DNA of 64,000 nt from Anaeramoeba flamelloides (Eukaryota; Metamonada; Anaeramoebidae), in the NCBI GenBank assembly GCA_027625915.1, contig JANTQA010000012.1, forward strand, positions 11,680,501 to 11,744,500, in the 5' to 3' direction. Positions 10,143 through 21,019 of this stretch are shown in pieces. Position numbers and translations under genes: made by a program. The notes under the pieces were generated by a model, which worked only from the letters and a program-made list of their open reading frames with translations, had not been told where the DNA came from and did no database searches. Every line of letters begins with the position of its first letter. Position 1 is the first letter of the stretch.

Positions 10143-12710
10143 TAAAGAATTTTATTACTCTTTATTGAAATTTCTAAAAAAAAAAAAAATTGGAAAATTG
10201 GAGGGGTGTGTTAAAGTGTCGTAGAATGCTTTCAAGTTCCTAAGTTTTCTTGAACTTTACTATTTTATATTAATAATTTATTGGGTTTCCAAATTTACAG
10301 AACATTCAAGAAAACCTAATAATGTTTTTTTTTTTTAATTTTTGAAATAAACTTAAAATTAAATAAATTTCCAGTTTCATAAATTAATAAAAAACCCAAT
10401 GACTGTAAGAGGGAATTTGAACACCATCCCTCCCCTTCAAGATAATAAAAAAAATCTTTACGTTTTAGTTGCAATTTTTCTTATCAATATTTGTATAGAA
10501 ATGTTGGTTAGATGTCAAAATAAATAAATGTTTTTACAAAATTAAAGAATTAAGGAGAGAGGCGCAAAATAAATTCGTTAGATACACCATAAATAACATC
10601 TTTTCATTTTGACAGTGCATCCATAAACAAAGGGTTATTTTTATCCAATTATTTCCAGAAATTGGAAATCTTATGAAAATACAACTCATATGTTTAAAAA
10701 AATTTGATTCATTTTATGATGTGATTAGAAGTGGTTCTGTGTTTTATCATAGATTATTACCCTAATTTTTTCAAATTTTTGGATCAGAAACTTTTTTTCT
10801 AATTTTAAAAATTTTTCAATTGTAAGAACAAAATTATTTTTTTCATATTATGCAAATTTTTCTTCTTTTTGATTGTCTTTTTTTTTCTTTTTTTTTTTGT
10901 GCAAGAACATATGGAAAAAAAAAAGATCTTTGAAAATACAAACGAACATTTCAAAATTGAGACTCTGTAATACCTTTTAAAATGAATTTAATTATTGGCC
11001 AAAAATCTCTGTGTTAACCTTTTTTCAGTGAAAGTTCTGTAATAAAAAATCCATAATTCTCATTCCAACAAATGTTGTGAGTCGTGTTTGTTTAGTTTTT
11101 GGTTTTGAGTTTTTAAATTTTTAAAATATCAGTTTATATATATATGTAGAATGGCTTAAAGGTTTATATATGAATCATATTTGATTATTAGTTGATCTTG
11201 GGTGCTGAAGGCTTATTTTTTTTTTCAATTTATTATTTTAAGGTAAAATCACAATTTTTGATTTTTGGTTTAGTTTCACAGAAAGTTTAACATAATAAAT
11301 ATTTTGAGTTTTTATGTTTATAATTCTTGGTCATTTTTAGAGATATAAAAAAATTCGAATATATATAATTATTTTAGGAAGTTTAGAATATTTTTTTTTT
11401 AAAACTTGAATCTATTATGTTGGTTTTTTTCTTTTGATTGGGGAAAAAAGTTGAAAAAAAAAAAGAAATCAGATTGTTATTTGTTAAAATTGAGATAAAT
11501 AAATAATATAGTGTGTGTAACTTGAATATTCCAAAGAGTGAATGAAAAGAAAGGACAAAGACAACGGTTTTAAATGTTAAAAACAATTATTCTTTGTGGA
11601 TCAACTTCTATTTCCAAAAAATCAAAAAAAAAAGAGGGGGGTATTATGGATGATGAAGTTTATTTTCATTTATTTTTCAATATAGCATCCATTTTATCAT
11701 CCTCAAACTTGGGTTTAATAGTTGTTGTGGTTCGAAATATCCCTTAAAAAGAAAAAAAAAAAAAGATGAATAAATACTGGGATGAATAATAAAGGTAAAT
11801 TTAAAAATTTCAAATCAATTTGTTTTCCATTTCCTTTTTGTTCTTTTCTTTAAACTCAGAATTTTGATAAATGGTTTGTAATTTCTGGAACCTATTTGAA
11901 ATAATAAAAGGAAAAATGAGATTGTTTCATTTTATTCCAAAATATCAGAAAAAATGTGAATTTTTGAAAACAAATAAACCTTCTACCAAAGATCATCAAC
12001 CCCAAAGTTTCATCTTTGGTGAGTTAAACCTGGAATATTTTCTTTTTATTATCAACCCTAAATTAGTTAATGGCAAGTAAAAAAAAAAAAAAATTAAGTT
12101 TTTTGTCAAAACAAAAAAAGAATTTAATTTTTTTATAAAAAAAGCAAGAATCCCAACCAAAAATTACTAGAGGTTACTTGTTTTTTCAAGTGAAAAGTTA
12201 TTTCAATTCATCAAAATAATTGAAAACATTATAAAGTTGGAAAAAAAGCAAGAAAAGAATAGAGTTTGTATCTTGAATCCCTTAGATCTTTCCTAAAATT
12301 CCCTTCTGGAAACAGGAAAGAAAAATTTATTTATTTAGTTTTCGATTATTCCAACTAATAGTCAGAAAAAAATTATTAAAAGGTATGCTGTTTTTAGGTG
12401 TATCCTTGTTTGAAATTACAGAGATTATTTTTCTCTAAAGAGGGCTAATGAAAAATAAAGAATAAAAATTTATTTTAAATAGTTATTTATGGAAAGATTT
12501 TGGTTTTAAAATTGAAAAGTCAGTTTTTTGTTAATCATTTTTCAACTTAATCTAATTCATTTTTTGTATTTCTATTTTTTTAAAAAATATAAATTTTCAT
12601 TTTGGAAAGTATCTCAAACTGATCACAATTTGCTACAATTTCAATTCTAACAACAAAACAAAAATACAAACTAAAACAAAAACTACACCAAGAAACAAAC
12701 CTCCACCCAA
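10143..12710. other. Gene-free AT-rich stretch
   Basis: Contains fragments related to the CTTGAACTTT / AAGAAAACCTAA units of the 36.5-37.5 kb repeats (10200-10400) and many A/T runs. The longest open frame (11871-12080, 69 codons) matches nothing I know and has ordinary non-coding composition. The last 60 bases, A/C-rich, are the likely leader of the downstream gene. Confidence 0.45.
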
Positions 12711-13373
12711 ATGTTGACAATTTTTGTTTACCTTTTTCTTTTTCTCTTTTTGTTGTGTGTTACTGGTCTGGGATTTTTATATTATTTGCAGGTTTTCAAA
12801 TCAGTTCTTGTTTACCCAGCAAACATGGCGCCACACGTGCTTGTGTACCGACCACACATTGGCCCTGCAAAGGAATTACCAAATTTATTAAAATCGTTTC
12901 GTGAGTCGCTTGAGTATCACAACATCCAATGCTACCACAAATTTACCCTTTACTACGACGAGCAACCCTCAAGCAACGAAGGCAACAACTCGCATGTTGC
13001 AAGATCATTGTACGGGTTTATCTTAGATCGCGATGACGAGCCACGTGCACGAGAACTAATCCTGAAACGGTTTTTAGTTCAATGGCTAGAACCATGCCAG
13101 GTGTATATGTCAAGGTGGCAATCGGACACGCCCTTTGCAGGTGTGGTATCAAAGATGTTCAAAGTGAAGCAATTCTTAAAAGAAACAGAAAACTTTGAAA
13201 ACCGATCAATGTCAAGAATGGAAATCCATTACGGGAAAACAGGTAGGCATGGTTCCAGAATCGATTATTTATTTGCAAAGGGCCCATGCAGAATATTTGA
13301 TGAACCAGATCGTTTTTTGTATCCAAGGTGGGGAATTCGATCAAACAGAAGAAGAAAAAAAAAACTATTATAA
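12711..13373 (+). CDS. TEX264-like membrane protein (GyrI-like domain)
   Basis: 220 residues. Residues 2-30 form a strongly hydrophobic N-terminal membrane anchor (IFVYLFLFLFLLCVTGLGFL). The rest matches the order of the TEX264 GyrI-like fold: PHVLVYRPHIGPAKEL (~40-56), a helix, KFTLYYDEQP (~77-86), RSLYGFILDRDDE (~98-110), a helix, a variable strand with FAGVVSKMFKVKQFL (~142-156), and the strand MEIHYG..IDYLFAKGP (~169-191). In animals TEX264 is an ER-anchored ER-phagy receptor that binds ATG8 and also recruits p97. Here the C-terminus is a short basic tail with no evident LIR or p97-binding box. Start: the first ATG after an A/C-rich leader, with the anchor immediately following. A shifted frame gives a more acidic tail (GEFDQTEEEKK), so the last ~25 residues are uncertain. 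Confidence 0.72.
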   Translation: MLTIFVYLFLFLFLLCVTGLGFLYYLQVFKSVLVYPANMAPHVLVYRPHIGPAKELPNLLKSFRESLEYHNIQCYHKFTLYYDEQPSSNEGNNSHVARSLYGFILDRDDEPRARELILKRFLVQWLEPCQVYMSRWQSDTPFAGVVSKMFKVKQFLKETENFENRSMSRMEIHYGKTGRHGSRIDYLFAKGPCRIFDEPDRFLYPRWGIRSNRRRKKKLL

Positions 13374-13457
13374 AGAACCTCACTTGAATTAACTTGTCTT
13401 TCTTTTTGTAATTTTTTTATCTTAATCTCTATTTTTTTAATTTTCTCTCCTTTTATC

Positions 13458-13530
13458 ATTCTAACCTTTTACCATTTTAACCTTTTACCATTTTAACCTT
13501 TTATTATTTTAACCCTTTACCATTTTATTA
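13458..13530. repeat. 16-bp tandem repeat in the 3' flank of the TEX264-like gene
   Basis: Four to five units of ATTTTAACCTTTTACC in a head-to-tail row, decaying into ATTTTATT at the right. It is T/C-rich on the plus strand. Confidence 0.75.
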
Positions 13531-13910
13531 TTTTATTATTTATGAACATACACATTTAAAATTAAATTTGTTTTTACTCGGATTTATTTATTTAATATTT
13601 TGATCCTTCTTGTTTTTTTTTTTTTTTCAAGCTTTCCAAATTATGGTAAGAAGATTACTTTTATGTTCAAAAACTTATTTGTTGACTTAAGAGAAAGTTA
13701 AGTAAAGAGATCTTGCTCAAATTGAAAATTAAGGAATTTTTTGTCAAGCTGAAATTCGGGTAAAACCATTTTCACAATATTTGAAATTCGAATTTTAACT
13801 TGAAAAGTTTCGCAAATCCAAAAGTCCCTTCTGAGAATTTGATCCATTTTGTTTTAAAGTCTTGCAGTGCTTAGGGTAAGTATCGATAGATTTTCAGAGA
13901 TCAGTAGAAA
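13531..13910. other. Intergenic, nothing recognised
   Basis: AT-rich spacer between the TEX264-like gene flank and the first 235-bp repeat copy. Confidence 0.4.
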
Positions 13911-14146
13911 GTACTGATAAATTCAAATAAATATCTGAAAATTTTCACTTCATTTTCCATTTTAAAAAGTTTTTTACACAAGCTTTGAAAAAAGCATTTT
14001 TTTTGATTTAAATTTTAAAAAACTTTGTAAAATTGGTTATGCTCCAAAAGTTTATTTCTCTTGAGTTGTTATAAAAGTTGAGATATGAGATTACAAAATG
14101 GGAAATTGAACTAAAAATTTTATGAAATATATTTGAATTTATTAGA
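13911..14146. repeat. 235-bp dispersed repeat K, copy 1
   Basis: Starts TACTGATAAATTCAAATAAA and ends AAATGGGAAATTGAACTAAA then TTTGAATTTATTAG. Copies at 15394-15630 and 15678-15910 share these landmarks. A fourth inverted copy begins at ~30092. The tail of this copy appears interrupted by the palindromic element at 14147-14549. Confidence 0.7.
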
Positions 14147-14549
14147 TATGTTCAAAAAGTGATGCCTTAATATTTTAAGTATTTTTACTAAATTTGTCAT
14201 TTTTCCAAAAACTATAAAACTTTTCCAATGCGCCCCGACAGGAGAGGTTTTTTTACAACAAACCTGAGGTTTCTAATAGCAAAAAATTCTATTTAATGAA
14301 AGAATAAAAATGTTTAGCGTTGTTATTGTGTTTTGATTTCTGAAAATTATTTTCGATTTTTGAATTTCTGCTTCAACCACAAACATTTTTATTCTATTAC
14401 CAAATCGAATTTTTTGCTATTAGAACCCCCAAGTATACTGACGAAAAACCTCTTCCGTCGGGGCGCATTGGAAAAGTTTTATAGTTTTTGGAAAAATGAC
14501 AAATTTAGTAAAAATACTTAAAATATTAAGACATCACTTTTTGGACATC
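14147..14549. mobile_element. Palindromic hairpin element L
   Basis: Two arms of about 175 bp (14147-14325 and 14372-14549) are near-perfect inverted copies. Outer ends are ATGTTCAAAAAGTGATG and its inverse CATCACTTTTTGGACAT. The strongest inner block is AATGCGCCCCGAC / GTCGGGGCGCATT, very G+C-rich for this genome. No coding capacity. It lies within the tail of repeat K. Confidence 0.8.
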
Positions 14550-15393
14550 TGCAGTAAGAGAAACAAAACAGATTTTTATTTTATCTTTTTTGTTTTGAAA
14601 TTCTGTAATGTTTTAGGACTATAAAGCGGTTTCACGAACCCTTAAACAAACAACCTGTTTCAGTATTTTCACGTATATACCACAAATTCTAAAATTGAAA
14701 AATATTGTTTTTTGTTTTGAATTGTAATTTTCTCATTTCATTTACCTTGTTTAGAGAGTACCAGAGCAATTTCAATCTTACCACAATTTTTTTTTTGACA
14801 CAGAAATTGGTGAATACCTCTTTTACAAAGTGTATGAAATTAGCTAAACTTAATGAATTCAAAATACTTTTTTCATCAAATTAAAATTAAAATCCAATTT
14901 TTTTTTTGTTATTTGATAATAAATAGGAAAAATTTGATATCTCCCTTTTCCTGATTATCCATTTTCAAATTGAGTTTTCAAAGAAATAAAAACTAATTTG
15001 TGATCTATATTTGATCTCGTGTGATTTTTTTATTTTAATGTCTCACTTCAGTATATTTCCAGTGAATTAACAATCTCTAAATTAAGATGGATTTAGAATT
15101 GAAAAAAAGATTATCAGTCAAAAAACATCACATTTAAATTTCAAATTTCATTATCTAAAAAGATCTAAAGTAAAAGGTAAATTCGTGCCCGATTTTTCCG
15201 ACGAAATGAAATGTGAAGATCATAGTTTTTTTCATACAATTTGAGGAGAATATATTTTGGCATTTGGAATTAAATTTTGCATTTCACCTGTCAAAAATAC
15301 CCTTTCACAGAGCATAAAAGACTATTCCAAAATAAAACTTATCCCCCAATTAATCTTATTATATGAAAATTGAATTGAAATTTCATAATTAAA
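14550..15393. other. Gene-free AT-rich stretch
   Basis: Lies between element L and the second K repeat. No gene, RNA or clear element recognised. Confidence 0.4.
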
Positions 15394-15910
15394 AATACTG
15401 ATAAATTCGAATAAATGGTTGAAAATTTTTACTTGATTTTCCTTTTTGAAATTTTTATACTCAAGCTTTGAATAAAGTATTTTATGAAGTCAAGTGTTAA
15501 GAAACTCTGTAAAATTAGTTTTTTTTCAAAATATTCTTTGTCCTTGATTGATTGATAAGAAATAGTAAGAAGATTTATAAAAATGGAAAATGAACTTGGA
15601 AATTTTTTGAAATTTATTAGAATTTATCAGTAATAACAAAAAAAAATTTTTTCTCTCAAAATTATGTATTTTCCAAGATACTGATAAATTCAAATAAATA
15701 TCTGAAAATTTTCACTTCATTTTCCATTTTACAAATTTTTTTACACAAGCTCTGAAGAAAGTATTTTATTCTATTAAATGTACAATAACTTTATAAAATT
15801 AAGTAACCTTCTAAAATATTCTTTCTCTCGAGTTGTTTGAAAAGTTGAGATGAGATTACAAAATGGGAAATTGAACTAAAATTTTTATTTAATATATTTG
15901 AATTTATCAG
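15394..15910. repeat. 235-bp dispersed repeat K, copies 2 and 3 in tandem
   Basis: Two head-to-tail copies, 15394-15630 and 15678-15910, each running from ACTGATAAATTCRAATAAA to a final GAATTTATCAG. Copy 3 is closer to copy 1 than copy 2 is. This suggests a local duplication series. Confidence 0.7.
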
Positions 15911-15967
15911 CAGACTAAAAAATATTTTACACAATTTTGTAGATTTCACTTAATTGTGAATAAAAAT

Positions 15968-16165
15968 AATAGGTACTTTTTTTCGTTTTAAATTGGAAAT
16001 ATGCATTTTTTGGATTTCAAAAGATAGACACAAATATTAATAAATTGTTTAGGTGTGGTCAGCGATTCCAATTTCATAAGCGAAAACATAAATTACAAAA
16101 AAAACAATTTTGAAGATCTGAAAAAGATTTTATTTTATTATTCAAAAATACTACCCTATTAAGTG
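15968..16165. repeat. Dispersed repeat M, copy 1
   Basis: Resembles 26219-26420 in the same orientation: shared TTGGATTTCAA, AATAAATTGTTTA, ATTTCATAAGC and CACAAATTACAAAAAAAA-like blocks. Function unknown. Confidence 0.55.
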
Positions 16166-17232
16166 TTAAATACTTTAACCAAAGATTTTACCATTACTCG
16201 GATAACAGTGATCCAAATAATGTGTACTAAAAGCTTATAATCTGGGTTTCAAAAAAAAACATGTGTTTTTTTTTTCATATTGTTCACAATACAACATCTA
16301 ATTCACCACTAAATAGTATACCTAAAATTAAAATCAATTTTGAAGGTCAAATTATTTATATTTTGATAAAAATTTTGAATCATGAAGGAAATTTGTTGAA
16401 ATATATTTTTTTATATATTTTCTCAATCTTTAATATTTTTTTTCTTTGTTTTGAGAAAAAAAAATTTCACTTGAGCAGTATCTCTTACTTTTTTGACAAT
16501 AATTGTATAATTTGATTTATCATATAGAGATTTTTTTTAATCATGTGTTTTTTTTTTACCTATATCATTTTCACTTATTGTTCTTTACCCGTTTCTTGTA
16601 TTTTTTAATGTGTAACCCACCCAAAAGGATGAAACATGCACTTTATTTGGATAGAAAAACTTACCAAGTCTAAACCAGCAATTTGACCCAAAATAATGAT
16701 TGGAAAATAACATTATATAATACAAACACATTATTGACATTTTTTTAGTGATAATGATCGGGGTTTCAAATATTAATTTTTTTTTTATTTGATTTTGTTT
16801 TTTGTTATTTTTTTTAAAGTAACCAACCACAAAGCAGGAATTAAGATCAGCATTTAAAAATAGTAAAATTATACAATTTTTTCATAAAAAAATATTAAAA
16901 TATTTGCTAATTATTGAGTTAAATGAAAAAATAATTGAAATTACGCATTCTAAGATCATTTTTAAGGACACCACACTGGTATTTTTTAGGTAGAATAAAA
17001 AATAAAAGCCAACAAAATAAAAATAAAAATAAAAAATAATTCTTCAATATCCAACTATAATTATTTCAACTAATACTAATGAATTACATTGTTATTTTAT
17101 ATTATAGAATCATTAATTATTTCTACCTTGAAGCGAGTTTCATCCTTTCTCTCCTAAATCAGAATTCAGGAACCCAACTCTAATCTTAATAAAGATATGA
17201 AAAAATTTAATTAAAAAACTTTTCAAATATCT
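16166..17232. other. Gene-free AT-rich stretch
   Basis: Open frames at 16261 (plus) and 16585 (minus) are A/T-run translations without recognisable domains. Nothing else seen. Confidence 0.4.
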
Positions 17233-17433
17233 TACATCCAGTTCCACTTTGAAGGTAAAAACTTTCAACAAAATTTATAATACAAAAAAAATACCAAACG
17301 AAGACACAAAATTCAGATTTGGGTAAAATAAATTGTGAAAAAAAAAATTCCAAATTTTGTTTCCAAAAAGGGAGATTTGTTTATACCTTAAATTCAGTGG
17401 AAAGTTTGTACCTCAAAAGTGAACCTGACCTTA
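17233..17433. mobile_element. 200-bp palindromic MITE, degenerate copy c
   Basis: Aligns end to end with the copy at 9943-10142 (CAGTTCCACTTTGAAGG at the left, CCTCAAAAGTGAACCTGACC at the right) but with many substitutions, so it is older. Confidence 0.7.
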
Positions 17434-19269
17434 ATGTTCACCCGTGATTAATAAAATTAAAGGAAAAAATTATAGTTTATAATTGATTTTTAGGGTTATC
17501 TATATATATATTAACACAAATATTTATAGCTATTTTTCGGAAATCAAATTAAAAAAAAATCAGATACTACACGTTAACGGATATCATAAGAATCATGTAT
17601 TGTTATAAAAGTAAGTATATTATTAATAGAAAGTAACCCGATTTTATTTGAAAGAGTAACAATATTTTTTTTTCAGTAAGATCGGTTGAGGGAAAAAACT
17701 TTGAATTTTTTGAGTTTTCGAAAATTAATTTTTTAATTAAGTAATGAAATATTCTTTTTAATTTCAACAATAATTTTGTAACATTTTATAAATGAAAAAA
17801 CCCTGAAAATTCATTGGAAGTATATATTTCTGATTTTCTTGAGATTTTAAATCAAATTTAAATAATTATCAGAAAATTGTAGAAAATATACTTATTCATT
17901 TTTCTCAATATTTTTATATTACCCAGTTTTGGTTTTCTTTCACATTGAACAATATTTTCATTTTCCATTGTTATAATTAATTAAAAATGATTGGTACACA
18001 CGGCTTTAAAAAAAAAGAGGAAAAAAATCATATAAGAAAATAACATAAAATGATAAAAACAATGTAAAAAAAAATTTTTTTTTTTTTGGGTGAAAGTACC
18101 AAATTGCTAATTTCAATAAAAAACTCGAAATAAGATTATCTCTGGAATGATTTTTAAACATAAAATATAATTAGAAGTTAATTATCAAGTTAAAGATTTT
18201 CTCAGAGATTTAACCTCTTTGGAAAATAATTGTTAAGATCAAAAAAAAAAAATAATAGAATCACAAATAAGTTTCATAGTGTAAAAATATTATATAAAAA
18301 TTTGATCAGAAACTTTCAGATCTATGATTTTAGTAATATAAGACAAACAATCAGATTATTATTAATAAATAATAAATAATTACAAAAAATTTTAGGTATT
18401 TAATTAATAATATTAGAACTGAATATAATCAAGATGTTTAATAATAAATTTACCAATATTATCAAAATAGCTTATAATAAATCACATGAAACTTACCAAA
18501 TATAATTTTTTTTCTATATAAACCTTTTTCAAGAAAGAAAAAAAAAAAAAATGAAAAAAGTAAAAATATATGTACCAAAATGATAAAACAAGCTGAACAA
18601 AAAAATCATATTACTAAATTTGTTGAAATTTCACCAACAATTATTTATCATGAAATGATTAGATAACATCACTAACCTGTAATTTATTTTTCTCTTTCAA
18701 GGAACTTAGCTTTATTTATTATCAATTAACGACAAAAAAATATTTCTTATGAAACTAAACATATTATGGAAATGTAAAAAAAAAAAATGAAAAAACAGGA
18801 GAAAAGATAAAAAAATGTTACAAAAAGAAGTAAACTTAAAAATTATTTATAAATTGAATAAAATTATATGGATATTATTCTTTAGTTTGTTTTAAATATA
18901 GCTTGTTTTTTTAAATTGTGTTTATATATTTCATTGGCTCAGTAACAATAATAATAAATAACAAAATAATAATCAAGAGAAATAACTACTCATAAAGTCA
19001 AAAATTTTTATTATATTGCCATTTTCTCATGATTTTCATATTTAGATGATCCTATTGAAAAAAATTCGAGACAGAAAAAAATTTATTCCCATCAAAAGAT
19101 CATTAAATATCATCTAAGATACCAATTAAAATAATTATTAAAAATATTTTTATACTTGAAAAAAAAAAAAAAATAAAATACAAAGAGAAGGTAACACAAT
19201 AATTATTATTTAAACAAATAATATAAAATTTGATTTGATCAACTTAAAAAAGTTGCAATAACAAGTTAA
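17434..19269. other. Gene-free stretch with one mariner-like fragment
   Basis: At 18580-18665 the sequence TAAAACAAGCTGAACAAAAA followed by AAATTTGTTGAAATTTCACC repeats the arm of the mariner-like elements at 23037-23576 and 43349-44451. The rest is A/T-rich sequence without genes. Confidence 0.5.
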
Positions 19270-20480
19270 TAGAGGTTTTGATGATAACATATATTTTCAT
19301 GATATTAACAATAAAATCACTAATGTATTAAAAAATAGCAAGTAGTCCAACTTTATTGCGATATTCAACATTATCGTGAAAAAATGAAAAATTATTTTTT
19401 TGAAATTATCTTTAAAAAAAATCTATTGACTTTTACAAATCTCTTGACTTTTACAACACTTTTCCCTTTATAAATGTTTGAAAGTGTTTGTAAGGGTTGT
19501 GAACTGTCTTCAAGTGTTTTAAAGTTTTAAAAGACAGAATACTTTTATAAAGGGAATGAGTTTCTATTCTAGTGGAAACAAAAAAATTTTTTTCTGTTCA
19601 TTTTTTTTTTAACAAAATATAAAATCTCAATCAAATTTTATGATCAAACTAATAATTACCCATTTCAACAAAAAACTTGAATATAAGATAGATGTGTTTT
19701 CTTAAAATGGAGTTGTTACATTCACAATTTTAAATAGCCAAAAAGAATAAAGAAAAATTTTCCTTCTTAAATGTGATCGGTCAAACAATAACCTCTAAGC
19801 TCTAATTGTGTTTTCTGTACAATACCAAGATATGAAAAGAAGAAAAAGAATAACAAGAAAACAAATTTTGCAAACAATCTTAATAATTGGTGATAATATG
19901 ACAAGGATGTTGTGAAAGCTAATGAAAAGTTTACCGACCCCTTTTAGCTTTCTGAGAATATTGAAAATGTTTTAATTAAAGAACACATTCTTTAAAGAAC
20001 AGACAAAGGGTTGGTTGTTTTAGAAGCTCTTTTATTCACCTCAATTTACAACACCAGGATTAACTGAAAAAATATTTATTTCTTATTGTTATTGATCTTA
20101 AAGTATCGATAGGTTTGTCAACCAAACAAAATGAAAACACAATAAAACTCTTGGATCTGATCCTTGATTGGATCAAGTATCTTTTTTGTTGTTTTTTCAA
20201 AGAATGACTTTTTTTCACCTAATCTATTTTTTTAATCAAAAAAAATTTCTTTGTAAAAATATTTCTCAATTAGCCCTAAAACCCATCAACTATTAAACCG
20301 CGATTACTTTTTAATTGCGATATTTTGACATTTATCGCGATTTTATAGAATATCTCGATTTGTTATATTATCGCGATAATATAGAATATCGCGATTTTCT
20401 GATATCTCGCGATTTGATAGAAATTATCGCGATTTTTGTAACTTTATCGTGTATTAAACATGTTATCATCAAAACCTCTA
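19270..20480. mobile_element. DNA element P with CGCGAT-rich subterminal repeats, copy 1
   Basis: Terminal inverted repeats TAGAGGTTTTGATGATAACA (19270) and its inverse ending at 20480, flanked by A/T with a TA at each end. The right subterminal 150 bp (20297-20450) contains seven or more TATCGCGAT-like words, and the left one has TTGCGATA and TTATCGTG. A second copy lies inverted at 56832-58097, sharing the interior (for example GGAGTTGTTACATTCAC at 19711 against the inverse at ~57604). No intact transposase was recognised; interior frames are short. It looks non-autonomous. Confidence 0.8.
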
Positions 20481-21019
20481 ATATTTTCTCTATTACCAAT
20501 AATTTTTTAAAATTCATAAAGTTCAATGTTTTTAAAAAAATTATCATTTTCGAAGTTTTTTAAAAACCAAAAAAAAAAAAAAATGATAAAATTGAATAAT
20601 GTTTTATATTCTTTAAGCACTCATCTATTTCTCTGATTTATCAATAGAAATAAAGTTACCAATAGAAATAAGGTTATATAAAGACCAAACAATTATGAAT
20701 TAAATAAATACAGCCCATGCCCGCTCATTAAACATATTTCCAATTAAAAGGAAAAACCCTTTGTAATTTAATTCCATTCAAAGACAGTTTGTTATTAAAT
20801 TTAATTAACTGATAATTGTGAAATAATTTGTTTTATTATTAAACCACTGATAATAAATTAAAGTATAAATGCAACAATAATTTAATTTACACTCCTCTTC
20901 ATAACCACGACCACCATTATTATTGATAATATACAATTAAACATATTTTTATCATTGATAATAAGAATATAAAAATAGACTTGTTCTTTTATGAAAAGTG
21001 GTGAATCTTCAAGATCGTA
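20481..21019. other. 3' flank of the RCC1-BTB gene
   Basis: AT-rich, no features recognised beyond A/T runs suitable for 3' end formation. Confidence 0.4.

Noticed and set aside
20315-20563. 82-codon frame MRYFDIYRDFIEYLD with repeated YRD
   Set aside because: The repetition is the CGCGAT word array at the end of element P, not a protein.
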